Assembly: GCA_910588285.1 (NCBI GenBank)
Contig: CAJUQB010000005.1
Coordinates: 1 to 64,000 of the forward strand
Direction: 5' to 3'
Length of the DNA: 64,000 nucleotides
Origin: an uncultured Lachnospiraceae bacterium
GTDB lineage: Bacteria; Bacillota; Clostridia; Lachnospirales; Lachnospiraceae
Part shown: positions 23,788 to 32,550 of the stretch, one piece after another
How the letters are laid out: every line of letters begins with the position of its first letter
Numbering within the stretch: the stretch's first letter is position 1
The notes under the pieces: generated by a model
Databases searched by the model: none
Seen by the model: only the letters and a program-made list of their open reading frames with translations
Told to the model about the DNA's origin: nothing
Program-made: the position numbers and the translations under genes

Positions 23788-24129
23788 TCAACTTTCCTGT
23801 GTAAATGACTCCCCCAAAAAAACAACCCGGTAAAACAGCTCCAGGGATGCAAGCAGCTCCTCCCGCTCCCGCTGAATCTGCTTGATCTTTAACACGCTTC
23901 CGATCTCATCGTACAGAAAATCTCCCTCCCGGCACTCTGTCTCGAATTGGAGGCTGCCTGCCTCATCAAAAAACAGGGTCAGGGCGCCGCCCACATCCTC
24001 TGTGTACAGCACACATAAAATATTTAATTCTTCCTTCACTCCCTCCGGAAGATTGTCAAACTGCGGATTCAGGTAATATTTTTGGGTATATGCGCTGGCT
24101 CCGCACAAAATGAGCTTTTCCTGTTCCAT
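23788..24129 (-). CDS. Conserved small protein (DUF6145-like)
   Basis: About 113 residues from MEQEKLILCGASAYTQKYYL. It continues YLNPQFDNLPEGVKEELNIL, CVLYTEDVGGALTLFF and ends FLGESFTQES. I recall this pattern as DUF6145, a Lachnospiraceae family next to birA and coaX. It is acidic and soluble with no known motif. The start is the ATG after AAGGAG; the frame extends upstream into birA but without a ribosome site. Function unknown; context suggests vitamin or cofactor-related housekeeping. Confidence 0.75.
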   Translation of the reverse strand: MEQEKLILCGASAYTQKYYLNPQFDNLPEGVKEELNILCVLYTEDVGGALTLFFDEAGSLQFETECREGDFLYDEIGSVLKIKQIQREREELLASLELFYRVVFLGESFTQES

Positions 24130-24139
24130 ATGGTCTCCT

Positions 24140-24907
24140 TTATGTATATCCGTAAATTCCCCGCACCGACACCTCTCCGGCATTTACCCTTACAAGCCCC
24201 TGGCCGCATTCCACCAGCAGCTCCCCTTTTTCATTGATTCCCCTGGCAATTCCCTGATAGTCCCCTGCCGGATCCAACACCTGAACCTGGCGGTTCCTGT
24301 TTACCAGCAGCTGTTCATATTCCTCCTGAAACAGGCTCACGTCCAGCCTCTGCAGAAACTGCCCGTAATACAGCTCAAACTCCTCCAAAACAGCCTCCAG
24401 AAGCAGGTTGCGGTCAATCTGCAGCTCCTGGTCCTGCTCCAGGGATGTGGCCTTCTCCCTAAGCTCGGGCGGAAACTGCTGCCTGCGGATATTGATGCCG
24501 ATTCCCACAATTATATAGTTGATCCTCTCAATCCGGGCATTCAGCTCAGTCAGGATCCCGCAGACCTTCTTTCCCTCCAGCACCACGTCATTGGGCCACT
24601 TGATCTCTGCCGGCTGCCCGGTTATCCGGCGGATGCCCTTTGTCACCGCCATAGCCGCCACCAGCGTCACCATAGAGGCCCGGTCCGGCAAATAGTCCGG
24701 CCGCAGCAGCAGACTGAACCACAGTCCGCTTCCAGGCTCTGAAACCCAGCTTCTTCCGTGCCGGCCACGGCCGGCAGTCTGGGCCTCGGCCACAATTACA
24801 CTTCCGTGGGGCGCCCCTTCTTCTGCCAGACGCCTTGCCTGGATATTGGTGGAATCAATCTCCTGATAATGGCAGACCCTGCATCCGATTCCGTTTTTCT
24901 TCTCCAT
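24140..24907 (-). CDS. birA: Biotin-acetyl-CoA-carboxylase ligase without HTH
   Basis: 255 residues. It activates biotin with ATP and attaches it to biotin carrier proteins. The biotinoyl-AMP loop GRGRHGRSW, the central KWPNDVVLEGKKVCGILTEL and the GIGINI segment are clear, followed by a small C-terminal SH3-like domain. The N-terminal DNA-binding HTH of bifunctional BirA is absent: the protein begins at the catalytic domain (HYQEIDSTNIQARRLAEEG). So it should be a ligase only and not the biotin repressor. It starts two bases after the end of argF. Confidence 0.93.
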   Translation of the reverse strand: MEKKNGIGCRVCHYQEIDSTNIQARRLAEEGAPHGSVIVAEAQTAGRGRHGRSWVSEPGSGLWFSLLLRPDYLPDRASMVTLVAAMAVTKGIRRITGQPAEIKWPNDVVLEGKKVCGILTELNARIERINYIIVGIGINIRRQQFPPELREKATSLEQDQELQIDRNLLLEAVLEEFELYYGQFLQRLDVSLFQEEYEQLLVNRNRQVQVLDPAGDYQGIARGINEKGELLVECGQGLVRVNAGEVSVRGIYGYT

Positions 24908-24909
24908 GC

Positions 24910-25899
24910 CTATTCCTTCAGGGTGGCATACATCACGGCTTTGATGGTGTGCATCCGGTTCTCCGCCTCGTCAAAGACCACGGACCTTGCGCCTTCAAAT
25001 ACCTCGTCTGTCACTTCCATCTCATTCAGGCCGAATTTTTCATGAATCTGCTTTCCCACCGTAGTCTTCAGATCATGGAATGCTGGCAGGCAGTGCATGA
25101 AAATCGCCTGGCTTCCTGCCTGATCCATCACACTCTGATTCACCTGATAAGGCGTCAGATCATGGATCCGCTCCTCCCAGACCTCATCCGGCTCTCCCAT
25201 GGACACCCACACATCCGTGTAGATGACATCTGCTCCCCTGACGCCTTCTGCTACGTCCTCTGTCAGGGTTATGGTGGCCCCGGTGCCTTTGGCCGCTTCC
25301 TCACAGTAGTCCACCAGCTCCTGATCCGGGAAATATTTCCGGTTGGTGCAGGCCACAAAATGCATGCCCAGCTTCGCACAGGCCACCATCAGGGAATTCC
25401 CCATATTATACCGTGCATCTCCCATATATACCAGCTTCACACCCTTCAGATGTCCCAGCTTTTCCTGAATCGTCAGCATATCTGCAATCATCTGGGTGGG
25501 ATGGAATTCATTGGTCAGCCCGTTCCATACCGGAACCCCGGCGTATTTTGCCAATTCCTCCACAATCTCCTGGCCATAGCCCCGGTATTCAATCCCATCG
25601 TACATTCTGCCAAGTACCCTGGCTGTATCCGCAATGCTCTCCTTTTTCCCGATCTGGGAGCCGCTGGGATCCAGATATGTCACATGCATGCCAAGATCAT
25701 AGGCTGCCACCTCAAAGGAGCAGCGGGTCCTGGTGCTTGTCTTTTCAAAAATCAGGGCAATATTCTTCCCCTTCAATTCATCATGGGGGATTCCCTTCTG
25801 CTTCTTCTCCTTCAGCTGGGCCGCCAAGTCCACCAGATATGTAATTTCCTCTGTTGAAAAATCCTTAAGCTTTAAAAAACTCCGGCCTGTCAGTTTCAT
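24910..25899 (-). CDS. argF: Ornithine carbamoyltransferase
   Basis: About 329 residues from MKLTGRSFLKLKDFSTEEI. It condenses ornithine and carbamoyl phosphate to citrulline in arginine synthesis (or the reverse in arginine breakdown). The carbamoyl-phosphate site EKTSTRTRCSFEVAA, the segment NGLTNEFHPTQMIAD and the ornithine-side MHCLPAFHD are intact. The start follows AAGGAG; the frame extends 26 codons further upstream without a ribosome site. No arcA or arcC genes are next to it, which favours the biosynthetic role. I saw no clear ARG box. Confidence 0.96.
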   Translation of the reverse strand: MKLTGRSFLKLKDFSTEEITYLVDLAAQLKEKKQKGIPHDELKGKNIALIFEKTSTRTRCSFEVAAYDLGMHVTYLDPSGSQIGKKESIADTARVLGRMYDGIEYRGYGQEIVEELAKYAGVPVWNGLTNEFHPTQMIADMLTIQEKLGHLKGVKLVYMGDARYNMGNSLMVACAKLGMHFVACTNRKYFPDQELVDYCEEAAKGTGATITLTEDVAEGVRGADVIYTDVWVSMGEPDEVWEERIHDLTPYQVNQSVMDQAGSQAIFMHCLPAFHDLKTTVGKQIHEKFGLNEMEVTDEVFEGARSVVFDEAENRMHTIKAVMYATLKE

Positions 25900-25943
25900 A
25901 CAAATCTCCTTCTTTCTGTAAATTTGACTGTGATATGAGAAAT

Positions 25944-25967
25944 CGGGCTGCCACAACAGACAGCCCG
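25944..25967 (-). terminator. Hairpin after the SPFH/NfeD operon
   Basis: CGGGCTG (25944-25950) and CAGCCCG (25961-25967) form a 7-bp GC-rich stem with a 10-base loop. On the minus strand it lies 33 bases after the SPFH stop and before argF, followed by ATTTCTC. The T-run is weak, so termination may be partial. Confidence 0.55.
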
Positions 25968-25999
25968 GTATATCCATGTAATGAAATTGTATTATGATC

Positions 26000-26938
26000 C
26001 TATTGTTTGTCGGCTGCTATCTCCACCACGGACTTGGCAAGCCCGGCCACCCCCTGGATCTCGGAGGGAATGATAATCTTGGTCGCCTTGCCGTCCGCTG
26101 CCTTAGCAAAAGCCTCCAGGCTCTTCAGCTGCAGTACGGAAGCGTCCGGCGCTGCCTCCTTCAGGAAGCGGAGACCATCTGCATTGGCCTGCTGAATCTT
26201 AAGAATGGCCTCTGCCTGGCCTTCTGCCTCGCGGATGGTAGCCTCCTTGCGCGCCTCCGCCCGAAGGATCGCTGCCTGCTTCTCGGCCTCGGCATCCAGA
26301 ATCGCAGACTCCTTCTTACCCTCGGCAACCAAGATCGTAGACTTTTTCTCACCCTCTGCCCGAAGGATCGCCTCACGGCGCTCACGCTCTGCCTTCATCT
26401 GCTTCTCCATAGCATCCTGAATGGCAGTAGGCGGAATGATATTCTTCAGCTCCACACGGTTGACCTTGATTCCCCATGGATCCGTGGCCACGTCCAGGGA
26501 GGCCCGCATCTTGGTATTGATGGTCTCTCTGGAGGTCAGTGTCTCGTCCAGCTCCAGATCACCGATAATATTACGGAGCGTTGTGGCTGTCAGATTCTCA
26601 ATGGCCATGATGGGATTCTCCACACCATAGGCAAACAGCTTGGGATCCGTTATCTGGAAAAATACCACCGTATCAATCCGCATGGTGACATTATCCTTGG
26701 TAATTACAGGCTGAGGCGCAAAGTCCACCACCTGCTCCTTCAGCAGCACACGCTTGGCCACACGGTCAATAAAGGGCACCTTAAAATGTATCCCAACGCC
26801 CCAGGTACCCTGGTAGGCGCCCAAACGCTCAATAACCAGTGCATGTGCCTGCGGTACAATCTTCACACAGGATGCCAGCAAAATCAATACCAGCAAAATC
26901 AATACGATTACAACTGCAATCCATGCCCAATCCATCAT
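26000..26938 (-). CDS. SPFH/stomatin-family membrane scaffold (QmcA-like)
   Basis: 312 residues. An N-terminal membrane anchor (WIAVVIVLILLVLILLASC) is followed by the SPFH domain (about 25-190: VIERLGAYQGTWGVGIHFKV, FFQITDPKLFAYGVENP). A long Ala/Glu/Lys coiled coil comes next (about 190-260), and then a Gly-poor tail. Such proteins form oligomers on the membrane and organise microdomains. It is paired with an NfeD-like gene 3 bases upstream, the standard two-gene operon. The partner probably stabilises or anchors the assembly. Confidence 0.92.
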   Translation of the reverse strand: MMDWAWIAVVIVLILLVLILLASCVKIVPQAHALVIERLGAYQGTWGVGIHFKVPFIDRVAKRVLLKEQVVDFAPQPVITKDNVTMRIDTVVFFQITDPKLFAYGVENPIMAIENLTATTLRNIIGDLELDETLTSRETINTKMRASLDVATDPWGIKVNRVELKNIIPPTAIQDAMEKQMKAERERREAILRAEGEKKSTILVAEGKKESAILDAEAEKQAAILRAEARKEATIREAEGQAEAILKIQQANADGLRFLKEAAPDASVLQLKSLEAFAKAADGKATKIIIPSEIQGVAGLAKSVVEIAADKQ

Positions 26939-26941
26939 AGT

Positions 26942-27379
26942 CTATCCCTCCGTTTTCTTTTCTTCTACAATCAGCTTCACTCCGCTGATGGCCCGTATGA
27001 CTACCTCCTGCCCCTTCTCAATGGTGCACTCGTCTGTGGCTCTTGCGGACCACTCCATCCCGTCCACCTGGACAAGTCCTACGGCATGCAGATTATTGAT
27101 ATCCTCCAGCACAATGCCGCATTTTCCAATCAGCCCCTCTGCATTGGTCTTGAGTCGGCCATTGTTGAAATATTTCAGGGCAATGGGCCTTGTCAGGAAC
27201 AGCAGCACCAGGGATACAATAACGAACACTGTAATCTGAAGCGGTACAGGTGCCCCAAACAGACTGAAAATAAATGCCACCAGCGCCCCGCCGGCAAACC
27301 AGACTGTGGTAAGCCCCAATGTAATAATCTCAATCACTGCCATAACCACAAGGATCACCAGCCAGATCATCACCATCAT
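26942..27379 (-). CDS. NfeD-like membrane protein
   Basis: 145 residues. Two or three membrane segments fill the first half (WLVILVVMAVIEIITLGLTT, LVAFIFSLFGAPVPLQITVF, VFVIVSLVLLFLTRPIALKY). The C-terminal OB-fold domain follows (EGLIGKCGIVLEDINNLHAV, VQVDGMEWSARATDE, VIRAISGVKLIVE). It is the short type without the ClpP-like protease domain. It is the first gene of the operon with the SPFH gene, as usual for NfeD-stomatin pairs. Confidence 0.92.
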   Translation of the reverse strand: MMVMIWLVILVVMAVIEIITLGLTTVWFAGGALVAFIFSLFGAPVPLQITVFVIVSLVLLFLTRPIALKYFNNGRLKTNAEGLIGKCGIVLEDINNLHAVGLVQVDGMEWSARATDECTIEKGQEVVIRAISGVKLIVEEKKTEG

Positions 27380-27473
27380 TTGGATCGCCCCTTTCCTTCG
27401 CCGAAGCAGCTTCTTTCCATTATATTACTATACTTCCTTCCAGATTACAACTACAATTTCATATAGAAATAGA

Positions 27474-27512
27474 ATATGGTATCCCCGAAAAAATATTCGG
27501 GAATACCATATT
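27474..27512 (-). terminator. Terminator after the SleB-like gene
   Basis: A long inverted repeat ATATGGTATCCCCGA / TCGGGAATACCATAT (one mismatch) with an AT-rich loop. T-rich stretches on both sides allow termination in both directions; the gene served is the leftward SleB-like gene ending at 27534. Confidence 0.75.
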
Positions 27513-27533
27513 TTTATTATATATATTCAGTTT

Positions 27534-29042
27534 TTAGAAAAACACATGGTTGCCAATCACAAGGCCGCTGGCAGAACCTGCTCTGCGGAAGGATGTGGCG
27601 CCGCCTACATTGTCCACACCGCTGATTGCCTCCTGGGCTGCCTGCAGACAGCTGCTGCTGACACCGCTTGACAATACTCTGGATAAAGCTCCGCTGGATG
27701 CCGGTGTAAACTGTCCGCTCTGATAAATCACGCCGGAAATACTGCCTGCCCATCCGCCTCGCAGACGGTTCATAACAACAGCTCCAACTGCAACCTTGCC
27801 TTCATAGCACTCGCTGCCGGCCTCACACTGGATTAATGCTCCCAACAGGGTAACCTCGTCATAAGATGCTGACACGGACTTCTTCTGGCTTTTGGATGAG
27901 GACTTTGCGGCTGCCGCTTTCTTCGCCTCCTCCGCCTTGCGGATAGCCTCCAGCTCTTCCTCAATGGAGACAGCCTCCTTCAATTCCAGCTCTACGGACA
28001 CATACTCTGCGCTTACATATGCAGTCGTGTCGGCACAGCTGACAGCTACCCAGCCTTCGGGTGCCTCCACATTCGTATCAACCTTAACCTTCTTGCCTTC
28101 TCCAAGGACATCATAGATTGTAACATCCTCGCTGGTATCTGCCTCCTGGCGGACACGCACACCACCTGTCAGTGCTGTGGCATACACAGACCCCTGCTCC
28201 TGGGCCATGGTCTCTGCTTCCTGGTCAAATACGCAAAATTCGTTCTTCACATATCCTTCCACACTGCCGGAGGAAATCTTGGTCCATTCCTCTCCCCGCT
28301 CTACAATATCAGCGGCAGCGCCCTTGTAAAGCTTACCTGCAAGCTGGGCTTCCTCGCTGGGCTCCACACGGATATTCAGGGACTCTTCCACATTGGGCAT
28401 AAGCTTTGCAGACCACTCGGAAGCTGCTTCCTCTGTCGGCTGGGCTTCTTCTCCCTCTGCCGCTTCTCCCCCTGGAATCACAGTCTGGGGAGCTGTTCCC
28501 TCTGCTGTATCCGCTGTCTGGGGAGTGTTCTCCTGCGGTGCGGCTGCATCTGTTGTCTGAGGAGCGTTCTCCTGCGGTGCGGCTGCATCTCCTGCCTGGG
28601 GCGTAATCTCCAACGGTGCGGCTGTTGCTCCTGCCTGGGACGTAATCTCCAACGGTGCGGCTGTTGCTCCTGCCTGGAGCGTGTTCTCCTGCAATGCGGC
28701 TGCTGCCTGGGGAGCAATCTCCTGCGGTGCGGCTGCATCTGCCGTCTGGGGAACAATCTCCTGCGGTGCGGCTGCTGCTCCTGCCTGGAGCCCAATCTCC
28801 TGCGATGCAGTTACGGCCTCTGTCAGCGGAGCAATCTCCATCTTGTGGGCCATGGCCGCTGCAAACAGCGTCTCCTCTGACCGTTCCTTAGATGCCACAG
28901 AAATCTTTTCTGCCGGAGCTTCCTCTTTTGCACTTGACTCTGCAATGTTGTTTCCATTGCTGTTGACAGCTGCGGTGATCATTACCGTCAATGCGAACGC
29001 TGCAACGGTTGCACCTTCGATAACTTTCCTGTTCGCTTTCAT
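27534..29042 (-). CDS. SleB-like cell-wall hydrolase with two SH3 domains
   Basis: 502 residues from MKANRKVIEGATVAAFALTV, after AGGAGG. Layout: N-terminal membrane or signal segment (8-28); an Ala/Pro/Gln/Glu repeat zone (about 80-185, degenerate units of about 15 residues such as AAPQEIVPQTADA); SH3-type domains at about 212-270 and 285-350; a charged coiled coil (355-385); and a C-terminal SleB/hydrolase_2 domain (395-502). The last carries the catalytic Glu in LLGALIQCEAGSECYEGKVA. It is likely a muralytic enzyme held at the cell surface. A WalR-type box upstream supports a role in wall turnover. The repeat zone may vary in length between strains. Confidence 0.88.
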   Translation of the reverse strand: MKANRKVIEGATVAAFALTVMITAAVNSNGNNIAESSAKEEAPAEKISVASKERSEETLFAAAMAHKMEIAPLTEAVTASQEIGLQAGAAAAPQEIVPQTADAAAPQEIAPQAAAALQENTLQAGATAAPLEITSQAGATAAPLEITPQAGDAAAPQENAPQTTDAAAPQENTPQTADTAEGTAPQTVIPGGEAAEGEEAQPTEEAASEWSAKLMPNVEESLNIRVEPSEEAQLAGKLYKGAAADIVERGEEWTKISSGSVEGYVKNEFCVFDQEAETMAQEQGSVYATALTGGVRVRQEADTSEDVTIYDVLGEGKKVKVDTNVEAPEGWVAVSCADTTAYVSAEYVSVELELKEAVSIEEELEAIRKAEEAKKAAAAKSSSKSQKKSVSASYDEVTLLGALIQCEAGSECYEGKVAVGAVVMNRLRGGWAGSISGVIYQSGQFTPASSGALSRVLSSGVSSSCLQAAQEAISGVDNVGGATSFRRAGSASGLVIGNHVFF

Positions 29043-29088
29043 GAATACCTCCTGCCAGCATAGCAAAATATTTCTTTGATGCAAAGAT

Positions 29089-29119
29089 ATTATGACATAC
29101 TCTATGCTGTTTGAATCAA
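29089..29119 (-). promoter_or_regulatory. Candidate promoter of the SleB-like gene
   Basis: On the minus strand TTGATT (29119-29114) and CATAAT (29094-29089) are separated by 19 bp, about 45 bases before the start codon. The spacing is long, which fits a promoter needing an activator at the adjoining WalR-like box. A TATAAT further upstream (near 29155) is an alternative. Confidence 0.4.
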
Positions 29120-29132
29120 ATTTGTTACAATT

Positions 29133-29149
29133 ATTACAAACTTGTTACA
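29133..29149 (-). promoter_or_regulatory. WalR (YycF)-type binding box
   Basis: On the minus strand the site reads TGTAAC-AAGTT-TGTAAT, an exact fit to the WalR consensus TGTWAH-N5-TGTWAH. A third TGTAAC follows 3 bases later (29124-29129). It lies 14 bases above the putative -35 box of a wall-hydrolase gene. WalR controls such genes in other Firmicutes, so the context agrees. Confidence 0.6.
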
Positions 29150-29215
29150 AATGCATTATAGCAAACTATTATTTCTTTGTCAAGTTTTTAATTTTCGGCG
29201 GCACTCTCTCGGAAA

Positions 29216-29262
29216 GAGCAAAAAGAGAAAGGGCGGAAAACCCTTGATTTTCCGCCCTTTCT
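29216..29262 (-). terminator. Strong intrinsic terminator after pgi
   Basis: A perfect 14-bp stem GAAAGGGCGGAAAA (29227-29240) / TTTTCCGCCCTTTC (29248-29261) with a 7-base loop, followed on the minus strand by TCTTTTTG. It ends the pgi transcript. The rest of the 330-base gap (29043-29373) holds the SleB-gene promoter region and otherwise AT-rich DNA without a gene. Confidence 0.85.
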
Positions 29263-29373
29263 TCTATAATCCTACCTTCATTTCCCGATATAATCTCTTT
29301 TATATATCAAGATATTTTTCGGATTTTTTATTTTTTTTCCAGATTTTCCCGTAAAATTCATTTTACAAATTTC

Positions 29374-30720
29374 TTACAAGCGTTTCAGCAGCTCTTCCCG
29401 CTCTGCTTCATAGCCCGGTTTGCCCAGAAGCGCAAACATATTTTTCTTGTAGCTTTCTACCCCCGGCTGGTTAAAGGGATTCACGCCAAGGATATATCCG
29501 CTGACTCCGCAGGCAAACTCAAAAAAGTAAAACAGCTGTCCCAGGTAAAACTCATTCTGCTCCGGAATGGACACCATGAGATTGGGGACATTACCGTCGG
29601 TATGAGCCAGGATCGTACCGTTCATAGCGCTCTTGTTGACAAAATCCATGGTCTTTCCGGCCAGGTAATTCAAGCCGTCCAGATCCACCTTCTCCTCGTT
29701 AATCACAAGCTCCTCCCGGGGTGTCTCCAGGCAGAGAACCGTCTCGTACATAATTCTGGAACCGTCCTGAATGAACTGGCCCATGGAATGCAGATCGGTG
29801 GTCAGATCAACGGAGGCAGGGAAGATTCCCTTCTGGTCCTTGCCCTCGCTCTCTCCGTACAGCTGCTTCCACCACTCTGATACATAGTGAATGCTTGGCT
29901 CATAGTTGGCCAGAATCTCAACGGCTTTGCCCTTTCTGTGGAGAATATTGCGGACAGCGGCATATTTCAGTGCATCGTTTTCGGCAAATTCACTCTCAAG
30001 TGCCAGCTTACGGCCGCTGGCAGCGCCCTCCATCAGCTTGTCGATATCTGCGCCGCTGACAGCGATGGGAAGAAGGCCCACTGCTGTCAATACGGAGAAA
30101 CGCCCTCCCACGTCGTCCGGAACCACAAATGTCTCGTAGCCCTCTTCCGCAGCCAGCTTCTTCAATGCCCCCTTGGCCTGATCGGTGGTGGCATAGATTC
30201 TGCGGGCTGCCTCTTCCCTGCCGTATTTCTTCTCCAGCAGCTCCTTAAACACGCGGAATGCAATGGCCGGCTCGGTGGTGGTTCCTGACTTGGAAATCAC
30301 GTTCACGGAAAAATCCCGGTCTCCCACCACGTCAATCAGCTGCTTCAGATAGGCAGAGCTGATGCTGTTTCCTGCATAGTAGATCTCCGGCGTCTTGCGG
30401 ATCTCTTTTGATACATTATTATAAAAGCCATGTCTCAGAAATTCAATAGCTGCACGGGCGCCCAAATAGGAGCCGCCGATGCCGATCACAATCAGCACCT
30501 CTGAATCATTTTTGATCTTCTCTGCCGCCTGCTTGATTCTCGCAAATTCTTCCTTGTCATAATCCACCGGCAAATCGATCCATCCAAGAAAATCGTTCCC
30601 TGCTCCGGTTTTTCCTACCAGAACCTCCTTTGCATCTTCCGCCAGCTTGCCCATATAGGACAGCTCCTCCTCACTGATAAATCCTGCTGCTTTGGCATAA
30701 TCAAAGGTCACTTTGCTCAT
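29374..30720 (-). CDS. pgi: Glucose-6-phosphate isomerase
   Basis: 448 residues. It interconverts glucose-6-phosphate and fructose-6-phosphate in glycolysis. It is the short bacterial form. The substrate-binding segment NVISKSGTTTEPAIAFRVFK, the segment DDVGGRFSVLTAVGLLPIAV and the late QLFYFFEFACGVSGYILGVN and NPFNQPGVESYKKNMF are all in place. The start follows AAAGGAGAG. It is a single-gene unit: a strong terminator lies downstream and an unrelated gene upstream. Confidence 0.97.
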   Translation of the reverse strand: MSKVTFDYAKAAGFISEEELSYMGKLAEDAKEVLVGKTGAGNDFLGWIDLPVDYDKEEFARIKQAAEKIKNDSEVLIVIGIGGSYLGARAAIEFLRHGFYNNVSKEIRKTPEIYYAGNSISSAYLKQLIDVVGDRDFSVNVISKSGTTTEPAIAFRVFKELLEKKYGREEAARRIYATTDQAKGALKKLAAEEGYETFVVPDDVGGRFSVLTAVGLLPIAVSGADIDKLMEGAASGRKLALESEFAENDALKYAAVRNILHRKGKAVEILANYEPSIHYVSEWWKQLYGESEGKDQKGIFPASVDLTTDLHSMGQFIQDGSRIMYETVLCLETPREELVINEEKVDLDGLNYLAGKTMDFVNKSAMNGTILAHTDGNVPNLMVSIPEQNEFYLGQLFYFFEFACGVSGYILGVNPFNQPGVESYKKNMFALLGKPGYEAEREELLKRL

Positions 30721-30807
30721 TGCTCTCTCTCCTTTAAAGTCTTAAAAATGGGTTAAATTTTGACTATCTTATATTTTAACAAAGTGTCCCCATTTTATCA
30801 AGATTTA

Positions 30808-31227
30808 TCAAGAAAAATATTCCTGCAGTACTGCATCCAGCACCTCTTCCTGTTCTCTGGTCTTTTTCCGGTCCATCCGGTCCACGCGGTCCGTATGCTC
30901 TGTGCGGGACGTGCGCTCACTGTGATCCGCCAAAAGCATCTCCCGTTCTCCTCTGGTGAGACGGAAATCCTCCTCCCTGGGCGTATAGTGAACCGGCTGC
31001 TCCTGCATATGTACGGCCCTTCTGTCTGCCGGTTCCTCGTCCTCCTCCTCTTCGCCCATAATAATATCAAAATACTGCTGTACCTTTGCTGTCACAAGTC
31101 CCAGGCTCCGGTTCAGCTTTCTTATCTGTCGGTACATACCATGCAGAACAAACAGCCCTAATATGGCAATGGCCAGAATGCCCCACACTGCGTATTGATG
31201 TATAAAAGCGAATATCATGTCTCTCAT
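30808..31227 (-). CDS. Single-pass membrane protein with charged tail
   Basis: About 139 residues; unknown family. One membrane segment near the start (AVWGILAIAILGLFVLHGMY) is followed by a basic helix (RQIRKLNRSLGLVTAKVQQY) and a long cytosolic tail. The tail is rich in Glu, Asp and Arg (GEEEEDEEPADRR, TDRVDRMDRKKTREQEE). The start is uncertain: an ATG at 31239 touches the ribosome site AAGGAG, while 31227 is about 12 bases away and is used here. Divergent from murG, it could be a small cell-envelope or division accessory, but nothing proves this. Confidence 0.6.
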   Translation of the reverse strand: MRDMIFAFIHQYAVWGILAIAILGLFVLHGMYRQIRKLNRSLGLVTAKVQQYFDIIMGEEEEDEEPADRRAVHMQEQPVHYTPREEDFRLTRGEREMLLADHSERTSRTEHTDRVDRMDRKKTREQEEVLDAVLQEYFS

Positions 31228-31440
31228 TTGCCCATACATCTCCTTTCTATGTTTATGACTTCTATTATAGATTATTTCCATCTATTTTGAAAAGTAGCCA
31301 AAGCCCACTTTTCACCGCAAGTTCTCCTATCCTTCGACACCGGGAAATGACAGCAGGATGCGACATCTGTTTTTCCTTGACTTTTCCCACAAAGCGTATA
31401 ATATAAGAAGAGAAGAAAATCCTGACCCAGGAGGCACGAT

Positions 31441-32499
31441 ATGAAAAAAATTATTCTTACCGGAGGCGGAACTGCCGGACATGTAACACCCAATATTGCC
31501 CTGATGCCCAAATTAAAGGAGCTTGGCTATGAGATCCATTACATAGGCTCCTATGAGGGAATTGAAAAGCAGCTCATTGAGCAACAGAATATCCCCTACT
31601 ATGGCATTTCCTCCGGAAAGCTGCGCCGTTATTTTGATATTAAGAACTTTTCAGATCCCTTCAAGGTACTGAAGGGCTATGCCCAGGCCAGGCGTCTGAT
31701 CAAGCGCATTGCTCCCGATGTGATCTTTTCCAAGGGGGGCTTTGTCTCGGTCCCGGTTATCCTGGCCGCAAAGCACTGTAAGGTGCCTTCCGTCATCCAC
31801 GAATCGGACATTACCCCCGGTCTGGCCAACAAGCTGGCCATTCCCGCTGCCCGGAAGGTCTGCTGCAATTTCCCCGAGACCCTTCAGTACCTTCCTAAGG
31901 AAAAGGCCGTACTTACCGGCTCCCCCATCCGGGCTGAGCTGATGCACGGCGATCCTTGCAGAGCGCGAAAGCTCTGCGGCTTCTCCGACAGCAGGAAAAC
32001 CATTCTTGTCATTGGCGGAAGCACCGGTTCCCAGATTATCAACCAGGCGGTGCGGCAGCTGCTGCCCAGGCTCTGCAGCCAATACCAGATCATTCATCTC
32101 TGCGGCAAGGGCAAGCTGGAGCCCTCCCTCACAGGGCAGGAGGGGTACGCACAATTTGAATATGCCGGGACAGAGCTTAGCGATTTCTTTGCCCTGGCTG
32201 ACCTTGTGATCTCCCGTGCCGGCGCCAACGCGATCTGCGAGATCCTGGCCCTGCATCTGCCCAACATCCTGATCCCCCTGTCCGCCAATGCCAGCCGGGG
32301 CGATCAGATTCTGAATGCCCGGTCGTTTGAAAAGCAGGGCTTCAGCTATGTCATTGAAGAGGAGCGGCTGTCAGACGAGACCTTATCCCAGGCCATCCTC
32401 CATGTGCTGGGGCATGTCTCTGACTACAAAGAAAAAATGGAATCCAGCAAACAGCTGAATTCCATTGATACGATTATTGATCTGATCCAATCCTTCTGA
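31441..32499 (+). CDS. murG: UDP-GlcNAc transferase MurG (lipid II synthesis)
   Basis: 352 residues. It adds N-acetylglucosamine to lipid I to make lipid II at the inner face of the membrane. The N-terminal glycine loop ILTGGGTAGHVTPNIALMPK, the segment GGFVSVPVILAAKH and a second glycine-rich loop VIGGSTGSQIINQAV are intact. The UDP-sugar site includes LVISRAGANAICEILALHLP and NILIPLSANASRGDQ. The start follows AGGAGGC. It stands alone and not in a mur/fts cluster, and is the only rightward gene for many kilobases. A TTGACT/TATAAT pair upstream (31377-31402) has short spacing. Confidence 0.94.
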   Translation: MKKIILTGGGTAGHVTPNIALMPKLKELGYEIHYIGSYEGIEKQLIEQQNIPYYGISSGKLRRYFDIKNFSDPFKVLKGYAQARRLIKRIAPDVIFSKGGFVSVPVILAAKHCKVPSVIHESDITPGLANKLAIPAARKVCCNFPETLQYLPKEKAVLTGSPIRAELMHGDPCRARKLCGFSDSRKTILVIGGSTGSQIINQAVRQLLPRLCSQYQIIHLCGKGKLEPSLTGQEGYAQFEYAGTELSDFFALADLVISRAGANAICEILALHLPNILIPLSANASRGDQILNARSFEKQGFSYVIEEERLSDETLSQAILHVLGHVSDYKEKMESSKQLNSIDTIIDLIQSF

Positions 32500-32550
32500 T
32501 CTCCCCTTTGGCCAAATGCCGGCAGGGCAGAAGCAATATTCAAACACGCG

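Noticed and set aside
25994..27466. 490-codon plus-strand frame
   Set aside because: Antisense of the SPFH and NfeD genes; composition rich in Leu/His/Gln as expected for a shadow frame.
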